Below, piece after piece: positions 17,691-26,135 of a stretch of DNA of 64,000 nt. The notes under the pieces are model-generated. The model worked only from the letters and a program-made list of their open reading frames with translations. It was not told the origin of the DNA and made no database searches. The DNA is from Palsa-892 sp035295845 (lineage in GTDB: Bacteria; Pseudomonadota; Alphaproteobacteria; Rhizobiales; Xanthobacteraceae). The first letter of the stretch is position 1; each line of letters starts with the position of its first letter. The position numbers and the translations under genes are program-made. Location of the stretch: NCBI GenBank assembly GCA_035295845.1, contig DATGIF010000019.1, positions 310,001-374,000 on the forward strand, in the 5' to 3' direction.

Positions 17691-18262
17691 ATGAGAATCA
17701 AGTTTTCCGGCGCGGCGGCGGTCTTTGCGCTTGCATCGTTGTTTTCATCCGCGCGCGCGGATGTCGTCTACACCTACACCGCAATCCGTTTAATAGTTTC
17801 CAAGGCGATTATGCCTGTCCGCCGCATTGCTCGCTGACCCTAACATTCGACCTTCCGTCCGCCATTGGCGCGAATTTTAACGGCAGCCTGTCGCCGACAA
17901 ATTACAATTTCAGCGATGGCTCGAGTGTGGGTTCGACAATTTTCACTGCAAGCAATTCCTTCTTCGACACCTTCACGATCGGGACCAATGCTTCGGGCAT
18001 CATCACGTCTTGGGACATCTCAGCGCTCGAACTAGGCAATCTCACCCTATTTACGTTCGGCGGAACGATAAACTCCGACAACTCGGTCAGAAACGGTACG
18101 AATTTTGCCAGCGCAGTGATCAATGATTTGCCCGGCACGTGGAGCGAGAAAACCATCAGCAGCGGCGTTCCGGAGCCATCAACCTGGGCCATGATGCTGA
18201 TTGGCTTCGCCGGTATCGGGTTGCTGGCGTATCGGCGAAGCCGAAAGCTCGCCGCCGCATGA
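17691..18262 (+). pseudogene. PEP-CTERM sorting-domain protein with a frameshift
   Basis: The ATG at 17691, after GGGGGAG, opens a signal peptide (MRIKFSGAAAVFALASLFSS) ending ARADVVYTYT. One base appears to be missing near 17783-17787: the original frame then runs to a stop at 17835, while the frame one base back continues as GNPFNSFQGDYACPP through to 18262. The rest is a Ser/Thr/Asn-rich exported domain ending in the PEP-CTERM signal VPEPSTWAMMLIGFAGIGLL plus AYRRSRK. PEP-CTERM proteins are exported and processed by exosortase, often in polymer-producing bacteria. A sequencing error would also explain the break; the rest looks intact. Confidence 0.8.
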
Positions 18263-18267
18263 GACAA

Positions 18268-18293
18268 CCCCGGCTTCGGCCGGGATTTTTATT
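18268..18293 (+). terminator. Intrinsic terminator after PEP-CTERM gene
   Basis: CCCGGC-TTCG-GCCGGG followed by ATTTTTATTT, a classic tetraloop terminator. Confidence 0.9.
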
Positions 18294-18424
18294 TGGCGGT
18301 GTTCCTGTGGCTTTCCGGCCACGTTATCAGGTAATCGGCGAAGATACGGCGATGTCGCTGTTCCGACACTCCATCGGAATATACTCTACAGAACATAAGA
18401 CTACCGGCGCCGGGGGGCGATCAG

Positions 18425-20119
18425 TTGAGAGTGTTGCTAGTAGCCGCGGCTGCCGCTGTAACGGCAGCGCTTTATATTGCGCCAGCTTCGGCCGCGCCGT
18501 TCGACTGGACCGGCTTCTATTCCGGCGTGAACCAAGGCGGTGCGCTCTCCAAAAGTCACAACGCCGACCCGTTCATCGATCCAATCGACGGCGCCACCGC
18601 GAAGTACGGCGATCGCGTGCGATCAACGGGCGCCTTTTTTGGCGGCGAGATTGGCTACAACTATCAGATCAATTCCACCGTTTACGGCATCGAAGCCGAT
18701 CTCAATTGGGCCGATATCAGCGGCACCTTCACTTGCCTTGATCCCGGGTCGCACTTTTCCGGCGCGACCTGCCAGGTTCGTCCTAACTGGTTCGGTTCGG
18801 TCGCGGGCCGTCTTGGCTGGGCCGTCGGACCCGCAGGCCGCACACTCATCTACGGCAGAGGCGGCCTCGCCTGGCTGCACGACAAAATCGACATCACGTT
18901 GAATCAGCCTTTCGGCGTGAATTTCACCAATGACCTGACCAAGCTCAGCCCATTCTCCCAGTGGGGATGGACGCTCGGAGGAGGCGTCGAGTACGCGCTC
19001 AGCCGCGACTGGTCGATCAAGCTCGAATACGATTATCTAAGCTTCGGCAGTCACGACGTCACGACGCCGCGCGCAACCGTCGGCATGTTCGGCCCCGACG
19101 GCAGGAAAGTCGGCCTCAGCCAGGACATTCACACGCTCAGGCTCGGCCTTAACTATCGGTTGGGCGGCGGCACGCAGGATGGGCTGGCTTTCGACGCGCC
19201 GATGCGCAACGTCGCTTCGAGCTACGAGCTCGAAATAGGCACGCGCTATCTCTATGGCTGGGGGCGGTTTCAAAAGAATTTCGGCCTCGATCCGCCATTC
19301 GGCTTTCCCCCGAATACGCTCGTCTCTCGGCTCACCTATGACAACATGCTGACGAATTCGGGCGAATTGTTCGCGCGCTTCGATGCGCCGAATAACTTCA
19401 TGCTGAAAGGCTTCGCCGGCGCCGGCGAGGGCAAGACCGGTCACATGAACGACGAGGACATGGGCGTCGGTGGCGTATTCATGCGCTATTCGAATACGAT
19501 CGCGGATCCGGTCACGGATCGCCTGCGCTATTTAACCATCGATGCGGGCTACGATTGGTTGAAGGGATCCGGCTACAGGGTCGCATCTTTTGTCGGCTTC
19601 AATCGCTTTAACAGCCATATGGAAGCCTTCGGCTGTGCGCCGATTGTCGCCGTTAATTGCATTCCGCCCGCACCCAATACGGGTCACGCGAACATCACCG
19701 AATTCGATCGGTGGGACGCGGTGCGGCTCGGCACGGCGGCCGAAGTAATGATTCTGCCGCAGCTGAAGCTCACGGCCGAGGCGGCGTATTTGCCTTACGT
19801 GTCGTTCAAGGGCGTCGACCACCATTACTTCGGCAATACGAGCGACGTGTACAAAGTATTTCCATCGGGAGGTCACGGCCGCGGCGTGCAGCTTGAGAGC
19901 GTCGTCTCTTACGAAGTGACCGAACGCTTCAGCATCGGTATCGGCGGTCGCTATTGGGCGATGTGGACGACCAAGGGATCTTGGGACTGCGAATTCACCG
20001 GCGTTCCCGGCGGTTGCGGGCCGCCGCCGCCGCCGCCGCCCAAATTCTACCGCGCCGAGGTGGAGCAGGCGGCGGCCTTCGTGCAGGCGAGCTACAAATT
20101 CGGCTCCGGCGGGAATTGA
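18425..20119 (+). CDS. Outer membrane protein: Omp25/31-like barrel fused to an omptin-like barrel
   Basis: The frame opens at TTG 18425 after GGGGGG (GTG at 18431 is an alternative) and encodes 564 residues. A signal peptide ends near IAPASAA. Residues about 22-245 form a small outer-membrane barrel of the Rhizobiales Omp25/31 kind, from PFDWTGFYSGVNQG to HTLRLGLNYRLGG. Residues about 265-564 form a second barrel that resembles omptin proteases: SRLTYDNM, then HMNDEDMG (D343-x-D345), YDWLKGSGYRVASFVGFNRF, and VSFKGVDHHYF (D465-x-H467), ending FVQASYKFGSGGN. OmpT uses D83/D85 and D210/H212 with the same spacing. A run of seven prolines lies in a late loop. The omptin assignment comes from motif comparison by memory. 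Confidence 0.7.
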   Translation: MRVLLVAAAAAVTAALYIAPASAAPFDWTGFYSGVNQGGALSKSHNADPFIDPIDGATAKYGDRVRSTGAFFGGEIGYNYQINSTVYGIEADLNWADISGTFTCLDPGSHFSGATCQVRPNWFGSVAGRLGWAVGPAGRTLIYGRGGLAWLHDKIDITLNQPFGVNFTNDLTKLSPFSQWGWTLGGGVEYALSRDWSIKLEYDYLSFGSHDVTTPRATVGMFGPDGRKVGLSQDIHTLRLGLNYRLGGGTQDGLAFDAPMRNVASSYELEIGTRYLYGWGRFQKNFGLDPPFGFPPNTLVSRLTYDNMLTNSGELFARFDAPNNFMLKGFAGAGEGKTGHMNDEDMGVGGVFMRYSNTIADPVTDRLRYLTIDAGYDWLKGSGYRVASFVGFNRFNSHMEAFGCAPIVAVNCIPPAPNTGHANITEFDRWDAVRLGTAAEVMILPQLKLTAEAAYLPYVSFKGVDHHYFGNTSDVYKVFPSGGHGRGVQLESVVSYEVTERFSIGIGGRYWAMWTTKGSWDCEFTGVPGGCGPPPPPPPKFYRAEVEQAAAFVQASYKFGSGGN

Positions 20120-20130
20120 ACCGCGCCGAT

Positions 20131-20168
20131 AAAAAACCCGGCGCCATTGCACCGGGGGTTTTATTTTG
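20131..20168. terminator. Bidirectional terminator between the outer membrane protein gene and lexA
   Basis: AAAAAACCCGG ... CCGGGGGTTTTATTTT forms a GC stem with an A-run before and a T-run after it, so it can serve both convergent genes. Confidence 0.8.
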
Positions 20169-20182
20169 GTTTCGCGGGGTGA

Positions 20183-20878
20183 TCAGTAGCGGCGAAAGAG
20201 ACCCACGAGCTTGCCCTGAATGCGCACGCGGTCGGGGCCGAAGATGCGCGTCTCGTAGGCGGGGTTCGCGGCCTCTAACGCGATCGAAGCGCCCTTCTTG
20301 CGGAGCCGCTTCAACGTCGCCTCCTCTTCGTCGACGAGCGCGACGACGATGTCGCCGGTCTCGGCGGTGTCGCTTTTGCGGATCAATGCAAGGTCGCCTT
20401 CGAAAATGCCGGCCTCGATCATCGAGTCGCCGCGTACTTCGAGCGCGAAGTGATCGCCGGACGATAGAATTTCCGGCGGCACATGGATGGTGTGACTGCG
20501 GTTTTGAATGGCCGCGATCGGCGTGCCGGCGGCGATGCGACCCATGACCGGAACGGCCACGGGTCGGCCGCCTTCGTCCTCCGAAGCGGCGCGCACACGG
20601 CCAAGGCTGCCTTCGATAACGTTCGGCGCAAAACCTTTCTTGCCGCCGAAACTCGGCGCCACGGTTTCCGGCAGACGCACCACCTCGAGCGCGCGCGCCC
20701 GGTTCGGCAGCCGACGGATGAAGCCGCGCTCTTCGAGGGCGGTGATCAGACGGTGGATGCCCGACTTGGAGCGCAAGTCCAGCGCTTCCTTCATTTCCTC
20801 GAAGGAGGGCGGCACGCCCGACTCCTTCAGGCGCTCGTGGATGAAGCGGAGGAGCTCGTATTGTTTGCGTGTAAGCAT
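20183..20878 (-). CDS. lexA: LexA repressor
   Basis: SOS-response repressor that cleaves itself when RecA filaments form. The ATG at 20878 (MLTRKQYELLRFIHERLKES) gives 231 residues; the open frame runs further upstream but those residues are not LexA-like. A winged helix-turn-helix lies at about residues 1-65. The cleavage site A117-G118 sits in MGRIAAGTPI, and the catalytic pair is S152 (RGDSMIEAG) and K190 (DEEEATLKRL). A GTTC-N7-GTTC operator 59 bases upstream fits autoregulation. In related genomes lexA is next to comEC; here about 5 kb of foreign DNA separates them. Confidence 0.97.
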   Translation of the reverse strand: MLTRKQYELLRFIHERLKESGVPPSFEEMKEALDLRSKSGIHRLITALEERGFIRRLPNRARALEVVRLPETVAPSFGGKKGFAPNVIEGSLGRVRAASEDEGGRPVAVPVMGRIAAGTPIAAIQNRSHTIHVPPEILSSGDHFALEVRGDSMIEAGIFEGDLALIRKSDTAETGDIVVALVDEEEATLKRLRKKGASIALEAANPAYETRIFGPDRVRIQGKLVGLFRRY

Positions 20879-20936
20879 TTTGAGGACTCGCTGGGCGGGA
20901 ATCACGACTCGAAACAAATCCAGAACGAATGTATCC

Positions 20937-20951
20937 GTTCTGGTTGTGTTC
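20937..20951. promoter_or_regulatory. Alphaproteobacterial SOS (LexA) box
   Basis: GTTCTGGTTGTGTTC is an exact GTTC-N7-GTTC direct repeat, the known LexA site of alphaproteobacteria. It lies between lexA (minus) and the unknown gene at 21121 (plus). The left half also belongs to an inverted repeat, CCAGAAC (20920-20926) and GTTCTGG (20937-20943). Confidence 0.85.
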
Positions 20952-21120
20952 CGCAACTTGAATCGAGGACATCTCGAACCCAATCCCTTCACCCGATTCG
21001 GGTTTTGTCCCGGTAAACGTGAGATGCCCTCGGCGGCGGCTCGCTTCTTAGGGCTTTTTTCATCATGGCGGGTTTTTACTAAAGCATTGATTCGAAAAGT
21101 ATTTTTTGCTCTGAGGCCAC

Positions 21121-21906
21121 ATGCATGATGCCGTTCGCGACTTAAATTCTTCCGCCGACCGCGGTGAGGCGAATTTTCTTCCCGCGTCCGAGCGGGCTGC
21201 GAGCGGCCTTGTCGGCAATACCCCGCTCTACAAAACGCTGATCTCGAACTTCGAAGGCATTGCCTATCTGAAATCGCAGCGGCTGCCGGGTCGGCGGCAG
21301 AATTTGTCATTCGAGACATCGGCGGACCTGCACGAGCATTTTGAATTCCTGCGGCCGGATTTCGCAGGCGCACCGCTCCTTTGCTTTGCGCATGCCCAGC
21401 TCGTTGTCTGTATCCGGCGCAAAATCGATCTCGACCAGAACGTGCCGGCGTTCCTGAAGCTTTGGGCCGAGGAATTCGAATTCCTGGCGGCGCATTTGAA
21501 TTCGCGCTGGCTGATTTCGGCTTGCGATACCTTCGCCGATTATGGATCGGACGCGCAGAAGGCGGGGGCGATGCTGCTCGTGGTGCTGATCAATACGGTC
21601 AAACTCGCGGAAACCGAGCGCCTGGCGCTACTCGACCCAAATCCACGCCGCGAGAAATTCGATGCGATCGCGGCGAGCCATGACGCCAAGGTCCATATCG
21701 AGCTATGGGACGGGTTGGTCGCCTACACGCCGTTCGCCGGCGACATGCCGCGCAATATGCTGCGGCGGCTCGCGACGCTGACCGGCAAGGACAGGGCGCT
21801 CAACGTGATTGCACGCATTCTTATTCATCGAGCGATTGCCGCCGATACGTTGCTCGGCAGGCTCGGAAGGTTGAACAACGGATTTTTGTCGGCCGAGTTT
21901 GCCTGA
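21121..21906 (+). CDS. Hypothetical cytoplasmic protein
   Basis: A 261-residue protein starting MHDAVRDLNSSADRGEANFL that I do not recognise. It has no signal peptide or membrane helix. It looks mainly helical, with motifs LLCFAHAQLVVCIRRKIDLD, SRWLISACDTFADYGSD and LWDGLVAYTPFAGDMPRNML. The composition and codon use resemble a normal high-GC gene. It is divergent from lexA; the SOS box lies 170 bases upstream, so control by LexA is possible but unproven. It is convergent with moeA, 24 bases apart. Confidence 0.7.
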   Translation: MHDAVRDLNSSADRGEANFLPASERAASGLVGNTPLYKTLISNFEGIAYLKSQRLPGRRQNLSFETSADLHEHFEFLRPDFAGAPLLCFAHAQLVVCIRRKIDLDQNVPAFLKLWAEEFEFLAAHLNSRWLISACDTFADYGSDAQKAGAMLLVVLINTVKLAETERLALLDPNPRREKFDAIAASHDAKVHIELWDGLVAYTPFAGDMPRNMLRRLATLTGKDRALNVIARILIHRAIAADTLLGRLGRLNNGFLSAEFA

Positions 21907-21930
21907 TTACGCAACCGGCTAACTCTCTTT

Positions 21931-23139
21931 CTAATCGGCGAGACGCAGCACTTCGCACGGCGCGCCCTCGGGCAGCGCCGGCGCGTGCGGCGGCCGCACG
22001 ATCAGACAGTCGGCCGCATGCAGCACCGAAAGCATGGAAGAGTCCTGCAGCTTGAAGGGGGTCGCCACCAGCGCGCCTTCAGGACCGCGCGCAAGCTTCG
22101 CGCGCAGGAAATCCTGCCTGTGATCATTCTGATCGAGCGCGCGGCCCAATAGCGCTTTCTCGGCCTCGGGCAGGAGGTCGCTGCGGCCCTGCAGCTTGCG
22201 CAAGAGTGGCAGCAGAAACAGGAACGCGCACACGAAGGTCGAGACCGGATTGCCCGGGAGACCCAGAACGCGCATTCCCTCGGAAAGCCCCAACAGCATC
22301 GGCCGGCCGGGGCGCATGGCGATGCGGTGAAAACCGAGCGCAATGCCGGCCTGTGCGAGCGCCGGCGCGATCAGGTCGTGATCGCCGACCGAAGCGCCGC
22401 CGAGCGTCACCAGCACATCGGCCGCCTGTTCGCGGGCGCGGCCGATCGCTTGCGTGATCAAATCCGTCTTGTCGGGAACAATGCCGAGATCGATGGGCTC
22501 GACATTTTCCTGCTGGATCAGCGCCGTCAGCGCATGCGGATTGGAAGCGACGATACGATCAGGGGCATCACCGGTGCCGGGCGCCACCAGCTCGTCGCCG
22601 GTCGCGATGATGGCAACGCGGGGGCGGCGGGCGACCGCAACCCTGGCATAATCCATCGCCGCCAAGAGGCCGACGTCGCGCGCGTTCAGCCGGCGGCCGG
22701 ATTCGAGCATCACCTGACCCGCCTTGAAGTCTAGTCCCTGGCGGCGAACAAATTTGCTCTTTGGCGGCGAATTGATCGTGACCTGATCGCCGTCGCGCAC
22801 GATATTCTCCTGCGGCACCACCTGGTCGGCGCCGGGCGGCATCACCGCGCCGGTAAAGATGCGAACGGCTTCGCCCGGCTTTAGCGTGCCGTCGAACGGG
22901 CGCCCCGCGGCCGACTCGCCGATCAGGCGCAAGCTGGCGGGGATTGCCGCGATGTCGCCGGCCTGCACCGCGTAGCCGTCCATCGAGGAGAGATCGGCGG
23001 GCGGTTGCGTGCGGCGGGAAGCGAGCGAGCCCGCGAGTACACGGCCGTGCGCTTCGCCGATTGGAATTTCCTCGGAAGCGAGCGGCAGAACACCGTCGAG
23101 CACGCGGGCGAGCGCTTCCTCGACGGAGATCAGCGCCAC
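21931..23139 (-). CDS. moeA: Molybdopterin molybdenumtransferase MoeA
   Basis: Inserts molybdate into adenylylated molybdopterin in the last step of molybdenum cofactor synthesis. A GTG start at 23139, one base after the moaC stop (TGA-C-GTG), gives 402 residues starting at VALISVEEALARVL; an upstream ATG would overlap moaC by about 45 bases. Family motifs are SSMDGYAVQAGDI, RIFTGAVMPPGADQVVPQEN, ATGDELVAPG, TLGGASVGDHDL, MRPGRPMLLG and GLPGNPVSTFV. It is part of a minus-strand run moaC-moeA behind trpC. Confidence 0.94.
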   Translation of the reverse strand: MALISVEEALARVLDGVLPLASEEIPIGEAHGRVLAGSLASRRTQPPADLSSMDGYAVQAGDIAAIPASLRLIGESAAGRPFDGTLKPGEAVRIFTGAVMPPGADQVVPQENIVRDGDQVTINSPPKSKFVRRQGLDFKAGQVMLESGRRLNARDVGLLAAMDYARVAVARRPRVAIIATGDELVAPGTGDAPDRIVASNPHALTALIQQENVEPIDLGIVPDKTDLITQAIGRAREQAADVLVTLGGASVGDHDLIAPALAQAGIALGFHRIAMRPGRPMLLGLSEGMRVLGLPGNPVSTFVCAFLFLLPLLRKLQGRSDLLPEAEKALLGRALDQNDHRQDFLRAKLARGPEGALVATPFKLQDSSMLSVLHAADCLIVRPPHAPALPEGAPCEVLRLAD

Positions 23140-23140
23140 G

Positions 23141-23626
23141 TCAACGCTCCGCGCGCCACGCGCCCGATGCGCCGCCGGATTTTTCAAGCAACCGGATGCC
23201 CTCGATCCGCACGCCGCGTTCGGCGGCCTTCACCATGTCGTAGATCGTGAGGCACGCGACCGAGACGGCGGTGAGCGCCTCCATCTCGACGCCGGTTTGG
23301 CCGGTGACTTTCACGGTCGCGCGCACGACAAGGCCCGGAAGCTTCTTGTCCGGCTCGATCGCGACTTCGATCTTGGTGACGGGCAGGGGATGGCAGAGCG
23401 GGATCAGCTCGTGCGTGCGCTTGGCGGCCTGGATGCCGGCAATGCGCGCGGTGCCCAAGACGTCGCCCTTCTTGGCGTCGCCCGAAAGCACGAGATCAAG
23501 CGTTTCCGGCCGCATGACGACCTTACCCTCGGCAATGGCGATGCGCTCGGTCGCGGGCTTTTGTGAGACGTCCACCATGTGCGCCTCGCCGTGCTTACCG
23601 AGATGAGTGAGCGTTTTTCCGGCCAT
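23141..23626 (-). CDS. moaC: Cyclic pyranopterin monophosphate synthase accessory protein MoaC
   Basis: Works after MoaA to form cyclic pyranopterin monophosphate in molybdenum cofactor synthesis. The 161 residues are full length. Motifs include HMVDVSQKPATERIA, KKGDVLGTARIAGIQAAKRT, LIPLCHPLPVTKI and VEMEALTAVSVACLTIYDM, which holds the conserved active-site residues. It starts 6 bases after trpC and adjoins moeA, so the trp and mo genes probably share a transcript. Confidence 0.96.
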   Translation of the reverse strand: MAGKTLTHLGKHGEAHMVDVSQKPATERIAIAEGKVVMRPETLDLVLSGDAKKGDVLGTARIAGIQAAKRTHELIPLCHPLPVTKIEVAIEPDKKLPGLVVRATVKVTGQTGVEMEALTAVSVACLTIYDMVKAAERGVRIEGIRLLEKSGGASGAWRAER

Positions 23627-23632
23627 CGTCCT

Positions 23633-24448
23633 TCAGGCCGACTTTGCCTGCTTCTTGTTGCGCGCGAGCAGCGTGCGGGTGGCAAGCGTGACGTCAGGCT
23701 CGCGCATCAGGCTTTCGCCGACCAGAAACGCGCGCACGCCGGCCTCGGCGAGCCGCGAAATATCGGCGGGCGTGAAAATGCCGCTCTCGCTCACGAGCAA
23801 ATGGTTCTTCGAAAGCCGGGGTGCAAGCCGCTCGGTGGTGGCAAGCGTCGTTTCGAAAGTATGAAGGTCGCGGTTGTTGATGCCGATCAGCATCGAGCCG
23901 AGTTTGAGGGCGCGATCAAGTTCCGCCTCGTTGTGCACCTCGACGAGGGTGTCCATGTTCCAATGCACGGCCGCCGAATAAAGTTCGCGCGCGGTTTTAT
24001 CATCGACCGCGGCCATGATGATCAGGATGCAATCGGCGCCGAGCGCGCGCGTTTCCGCCACCTGATAGGGGTCGTACAGAAAATCCTTGCGCAGCACCGG
24101 CAGCGCGGTGGCGGCGCGCGCGGCGACAAGCTGATCGGGCGAGCCCTGGAACGAGGGGCCGTCGGTCAGCACCGAGAGACACGTCGCCCCGCCCGCGGCA
24201 TAGTCGCGCGCGAGCGCCGGCGGATCGAATTCGGCACGGATCAGGCCGCGCGACGGGCTTGCCTTTTTGATCTCGGCGATCAGCGCATAATCGCCATGGG
24301 CGATCTTCGCGCTCAATGCCGCGAAAAAGCCGCGCACAGGAGAGGCGGCTTCGGCGGCAGCCTCGACCGCCGCGCGCGGGCGCTTCTTTTTGGCCTCGGC
24401 AATTTCCGCGCGCTTGTAAGTCTCAATTTTTGTCAGAATATCGCTCAT
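23633..24448 (-). CDS. trpC: Indole-3-glycerol phosphate synthase
   Basis: Closes the indole ring in tryptophan synthesis. The 271 residues form a complete TIM barrel: IAEIKKASPSRGLIR, the catalytic lysines in that motif and in LPVLRKDFLYDPYQV, GADCILIIMA, LVEVHNEAELDRAL, GINNRDLHTFET and VSESGIFTPADI. It follows trpD by 7 bases. A single-function TrpC without a PRAI (TrpF) domain is the usual state in this order. Confidence 0.96.
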   Translation of the reverse strand: MSDILTKIETYKRAEIAEAKKKRPRAAVEAAAEAASPVRGFFAALSAKIAHGDYALIAEIKKASPSRGLIRAEFDPPALARDYAAGGATCLSVLTDGPSFQGSPDQLVAARAATALPVLRKDFLYDPYQVAETRALGADCILIIMAAVDDKTARELYSAAVHWNMDTLVEVHNEAELDRALKLGSMLIGINNRDLHTFETTLATTERLAPRLSKNHLLVSESGIFTPADISRLAEAGVRAFLVGESLMREPDVTLATRTLLARNKKQAKSA

Positions 24449-24455
24449 GGCGTCA

Positions 24456-25475
24456 CTATGATCTCGCGTTCGACACGGCGACGAGTTTCTTCAACCGTTC
24501 CTTGGCGGCTCCGCTTTCAACGGACTTCAAGCCAAGTTTAACGCCTTCGGCGAGGTCTTTGGCCTTGCCGGCGACGACGAGAGCTGCGGCCGCGTTCATC
24601 AAGGCGACATCGTGAAAAGGGCCGGGCATGCCGTCGAGCACGGCTCTCAATGCCATGGCGTTCAGCGCGGGCTCGCCGCCTTTCAATTCCTCGGGTTTCA
24701 CGCGCTTGAGGCCTGCTTGTTCAGGCGTGACCTCGAAGCTCTTTACCTTGCCCTGATCAAGCTCCGCGACAAAGGTCGGGCCGGAGGTCGTGACTTCGTC
24801 GAGGCCATCGGAGCCGTGCACGACCCAGGCGCGCTCGGAACCGAGTGCGGCGAGCACCTTGGCGAGCGGCTCGATCCAGGGCCGCGCAAAGACCCCCACC
24901 ATTTGCCGCTTCACGCCCGCGGGGTTCGACAGGGGGCCCAGGAGATTGAAGATCGTGCGGGTGCCGAGCTCAATTCGCGTCGGGCCGACATGTTTCATCG
25001 CCGGATGATGCGAAGGCGCGAACATAAAGCCGATGCCGGCTTCCTTGATGCAGCGGGAGATGGCAGGCGGATCGAGATCGATCTTGACGCCGAGCGCCGA
25101 CAGCACGTCGGCCGCGCCCGATTTCGACGAGAGCGCGCGATTGCCGTGCTTGGCGACGGGCACGCCGGCGCCCGCCACGATGAAGGCGGCACAAGTCGAG
25201 ATATTGTAGGAGCCGGCGGCGTCGCCGCCGGTGCCGACCACGTCGATCGCGTCGGCGGGCGCCGCGACGGTGAGCATCTTGCTCCGCATGGTCACGACCG
25301 CGCCGGTGATTTCATCCACCGTTTCGCCGCGGATGCGGAGCCCCATCAGGAGGCCGCCCATTTGCGAGGGCGTCGCTTCGCCCGACATCATCTTGTCGAA
25401 GGCGTGCGCCGACTCCTCGCGCGAAAGCGCGGCACCCGTTGCGACCTTGCCGAGAAGCGCGCGGAAGCGTTCCAT
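24456..25475 (-). CDS. trpD: Anthranilate phosphoribosyltransferase
   Basis: Transfers phosphoribosyl from PRPP to anthranilate. The 339 residues show the PRPP-binding motif VVGTGGDAAGSYNIST, AGAGVPVAKHGNRALSSKSG (KHGNR), FMFAPSHHPAMKHVGP and LGPLSNPAG. It starts one base after the trpG stop, suggesting coupling of translation within trpGDC. Confidence 0.96.
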   Translation of the reverse strand: MERFRALLGKVATGAALSREESAHAFDKMMSGEATPSQMGGLLMGLRIRGETVDEITGAVVTMRSKMLTVAAPADAIDVVGTGGDAAGSYNISTCAAFIVAGAGVPVAKHGNRALSSKSGAADVLSALGVKIDLDPPAISRCIKEAGIGFMFAPSHHPAMKHVGPTRIELGTRTIFNLLGPLSNPAGVKRQMVGVFARPWIEPLAKVLAALGSERAWVVHGSDGLDEVTTSGPTFVAELDQGKVKSFEVTPEQAGLKRVKPEELKGGEPALNAMALRAVLDGMPGPFHDVALMNAAAALVVAGKAKDLAEGVKLGLKSVESGAAKERLKKLVAVSNARS

Positions 25476-25476
25476 T

Positions 25477-26076
25477 TCAGCCGCGCTTCGCCGCGTTCCA
25501 CTGGACGGCGAGATCGAGAAAGTTCTTCAAGATCGTGCGGCCGTGCTCGGAAGCAATGCTTTCGGGGTGGAATTGCACGCCATGTACCGGATATTTTTTG
25601 TGCGACATCGCCATCACGAGCCCATCGTCGGTTTCGGCGGTGATCGCGAGATCCGCGGGCATGTTGTCGCGCTTGACGACCAGCGAATGATAGCGCGTCG
25701 CCTCGAACGGCGCGTTGATGCCGCGGAGCACGCCTTCGCCTTTGTGCTTGATCGTCGAGAGCTTGCCGTGAACGGGAACGGGTGCGCGCACCACATCGCC
25801 GCCATAGGCCGCGCCGATCGCCTGGTGGCCGAGGCAAACGCCGAAAATCGGCACGCGGCCCCCGAGCCGCTTGATGAGTTCAAGCGAAATGCCCGCTTCG
25901 TTCGGCGTGCAGGGACCGGGGGAGATCACAATCGCGTCGGGACGTGCTTCCGCGATCGCATCGACGGTGATCTTGTCATTGCGATGCACTTCGATCTCGG
26001 GCCCGAGCACGCCGATCGCGTGCACGAGGTTCCAAGTGAAGCTGTCGTAGTTATCGACGAGCGCGATTTTCAGCAT
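25477..26076 (-). CDS. trpG: Anthranilate synthase component II (glutamine amidotransferase)
   Basis: Supplies ammonia from glutamine to TrpE for anthranilate synthesis. The 199 residues form a class I amidotransferase with the nucleophile in VPIFGVCLGHQAIGAAYGG and the His-Glu pair in GVQFHPESIAS; SPGPCTPNEAGIS is the oxyanion region. It starts 59 bases after trpE on the minus strand. Here TrpE and TrpG are separate, unlike the fused TrpEG of Rhizobium and Brucella. Confidence 0.96.
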   Translation of the reverse strand: MLKIALVDNYDSFTWNLVHAIGVLGPEIEVHRNDKITVDAIAEARPDAIVISPGPCTPNEAGISLELIKRLGGRVPIFGVCLGHQAIGAAYGGDVVRAPVPVHGKLSTIKHKGEGVLRGINAPFEATRYHSLVVKRDNMPADLAITAETDDGLVMAMSHKKYPVHGVQFHPESIASEHGRTILKNFLDLAVQWNAAKRG

Positions 26077-26135
26077 GGGTGAGACGCCCTTACGGCGCCT
26101 TGGTGGCGCGTCGCCGCGCCCGCGTCAAGAAGCGG

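Noticed and set aside
19981..20060. CCGCCG repeat run (seven proline codons) as a microsatellite of interest
   Set aside because: A short proline run in a barrel loop; common in high-GC outer membrane proteins and too short to suggest phase variation.
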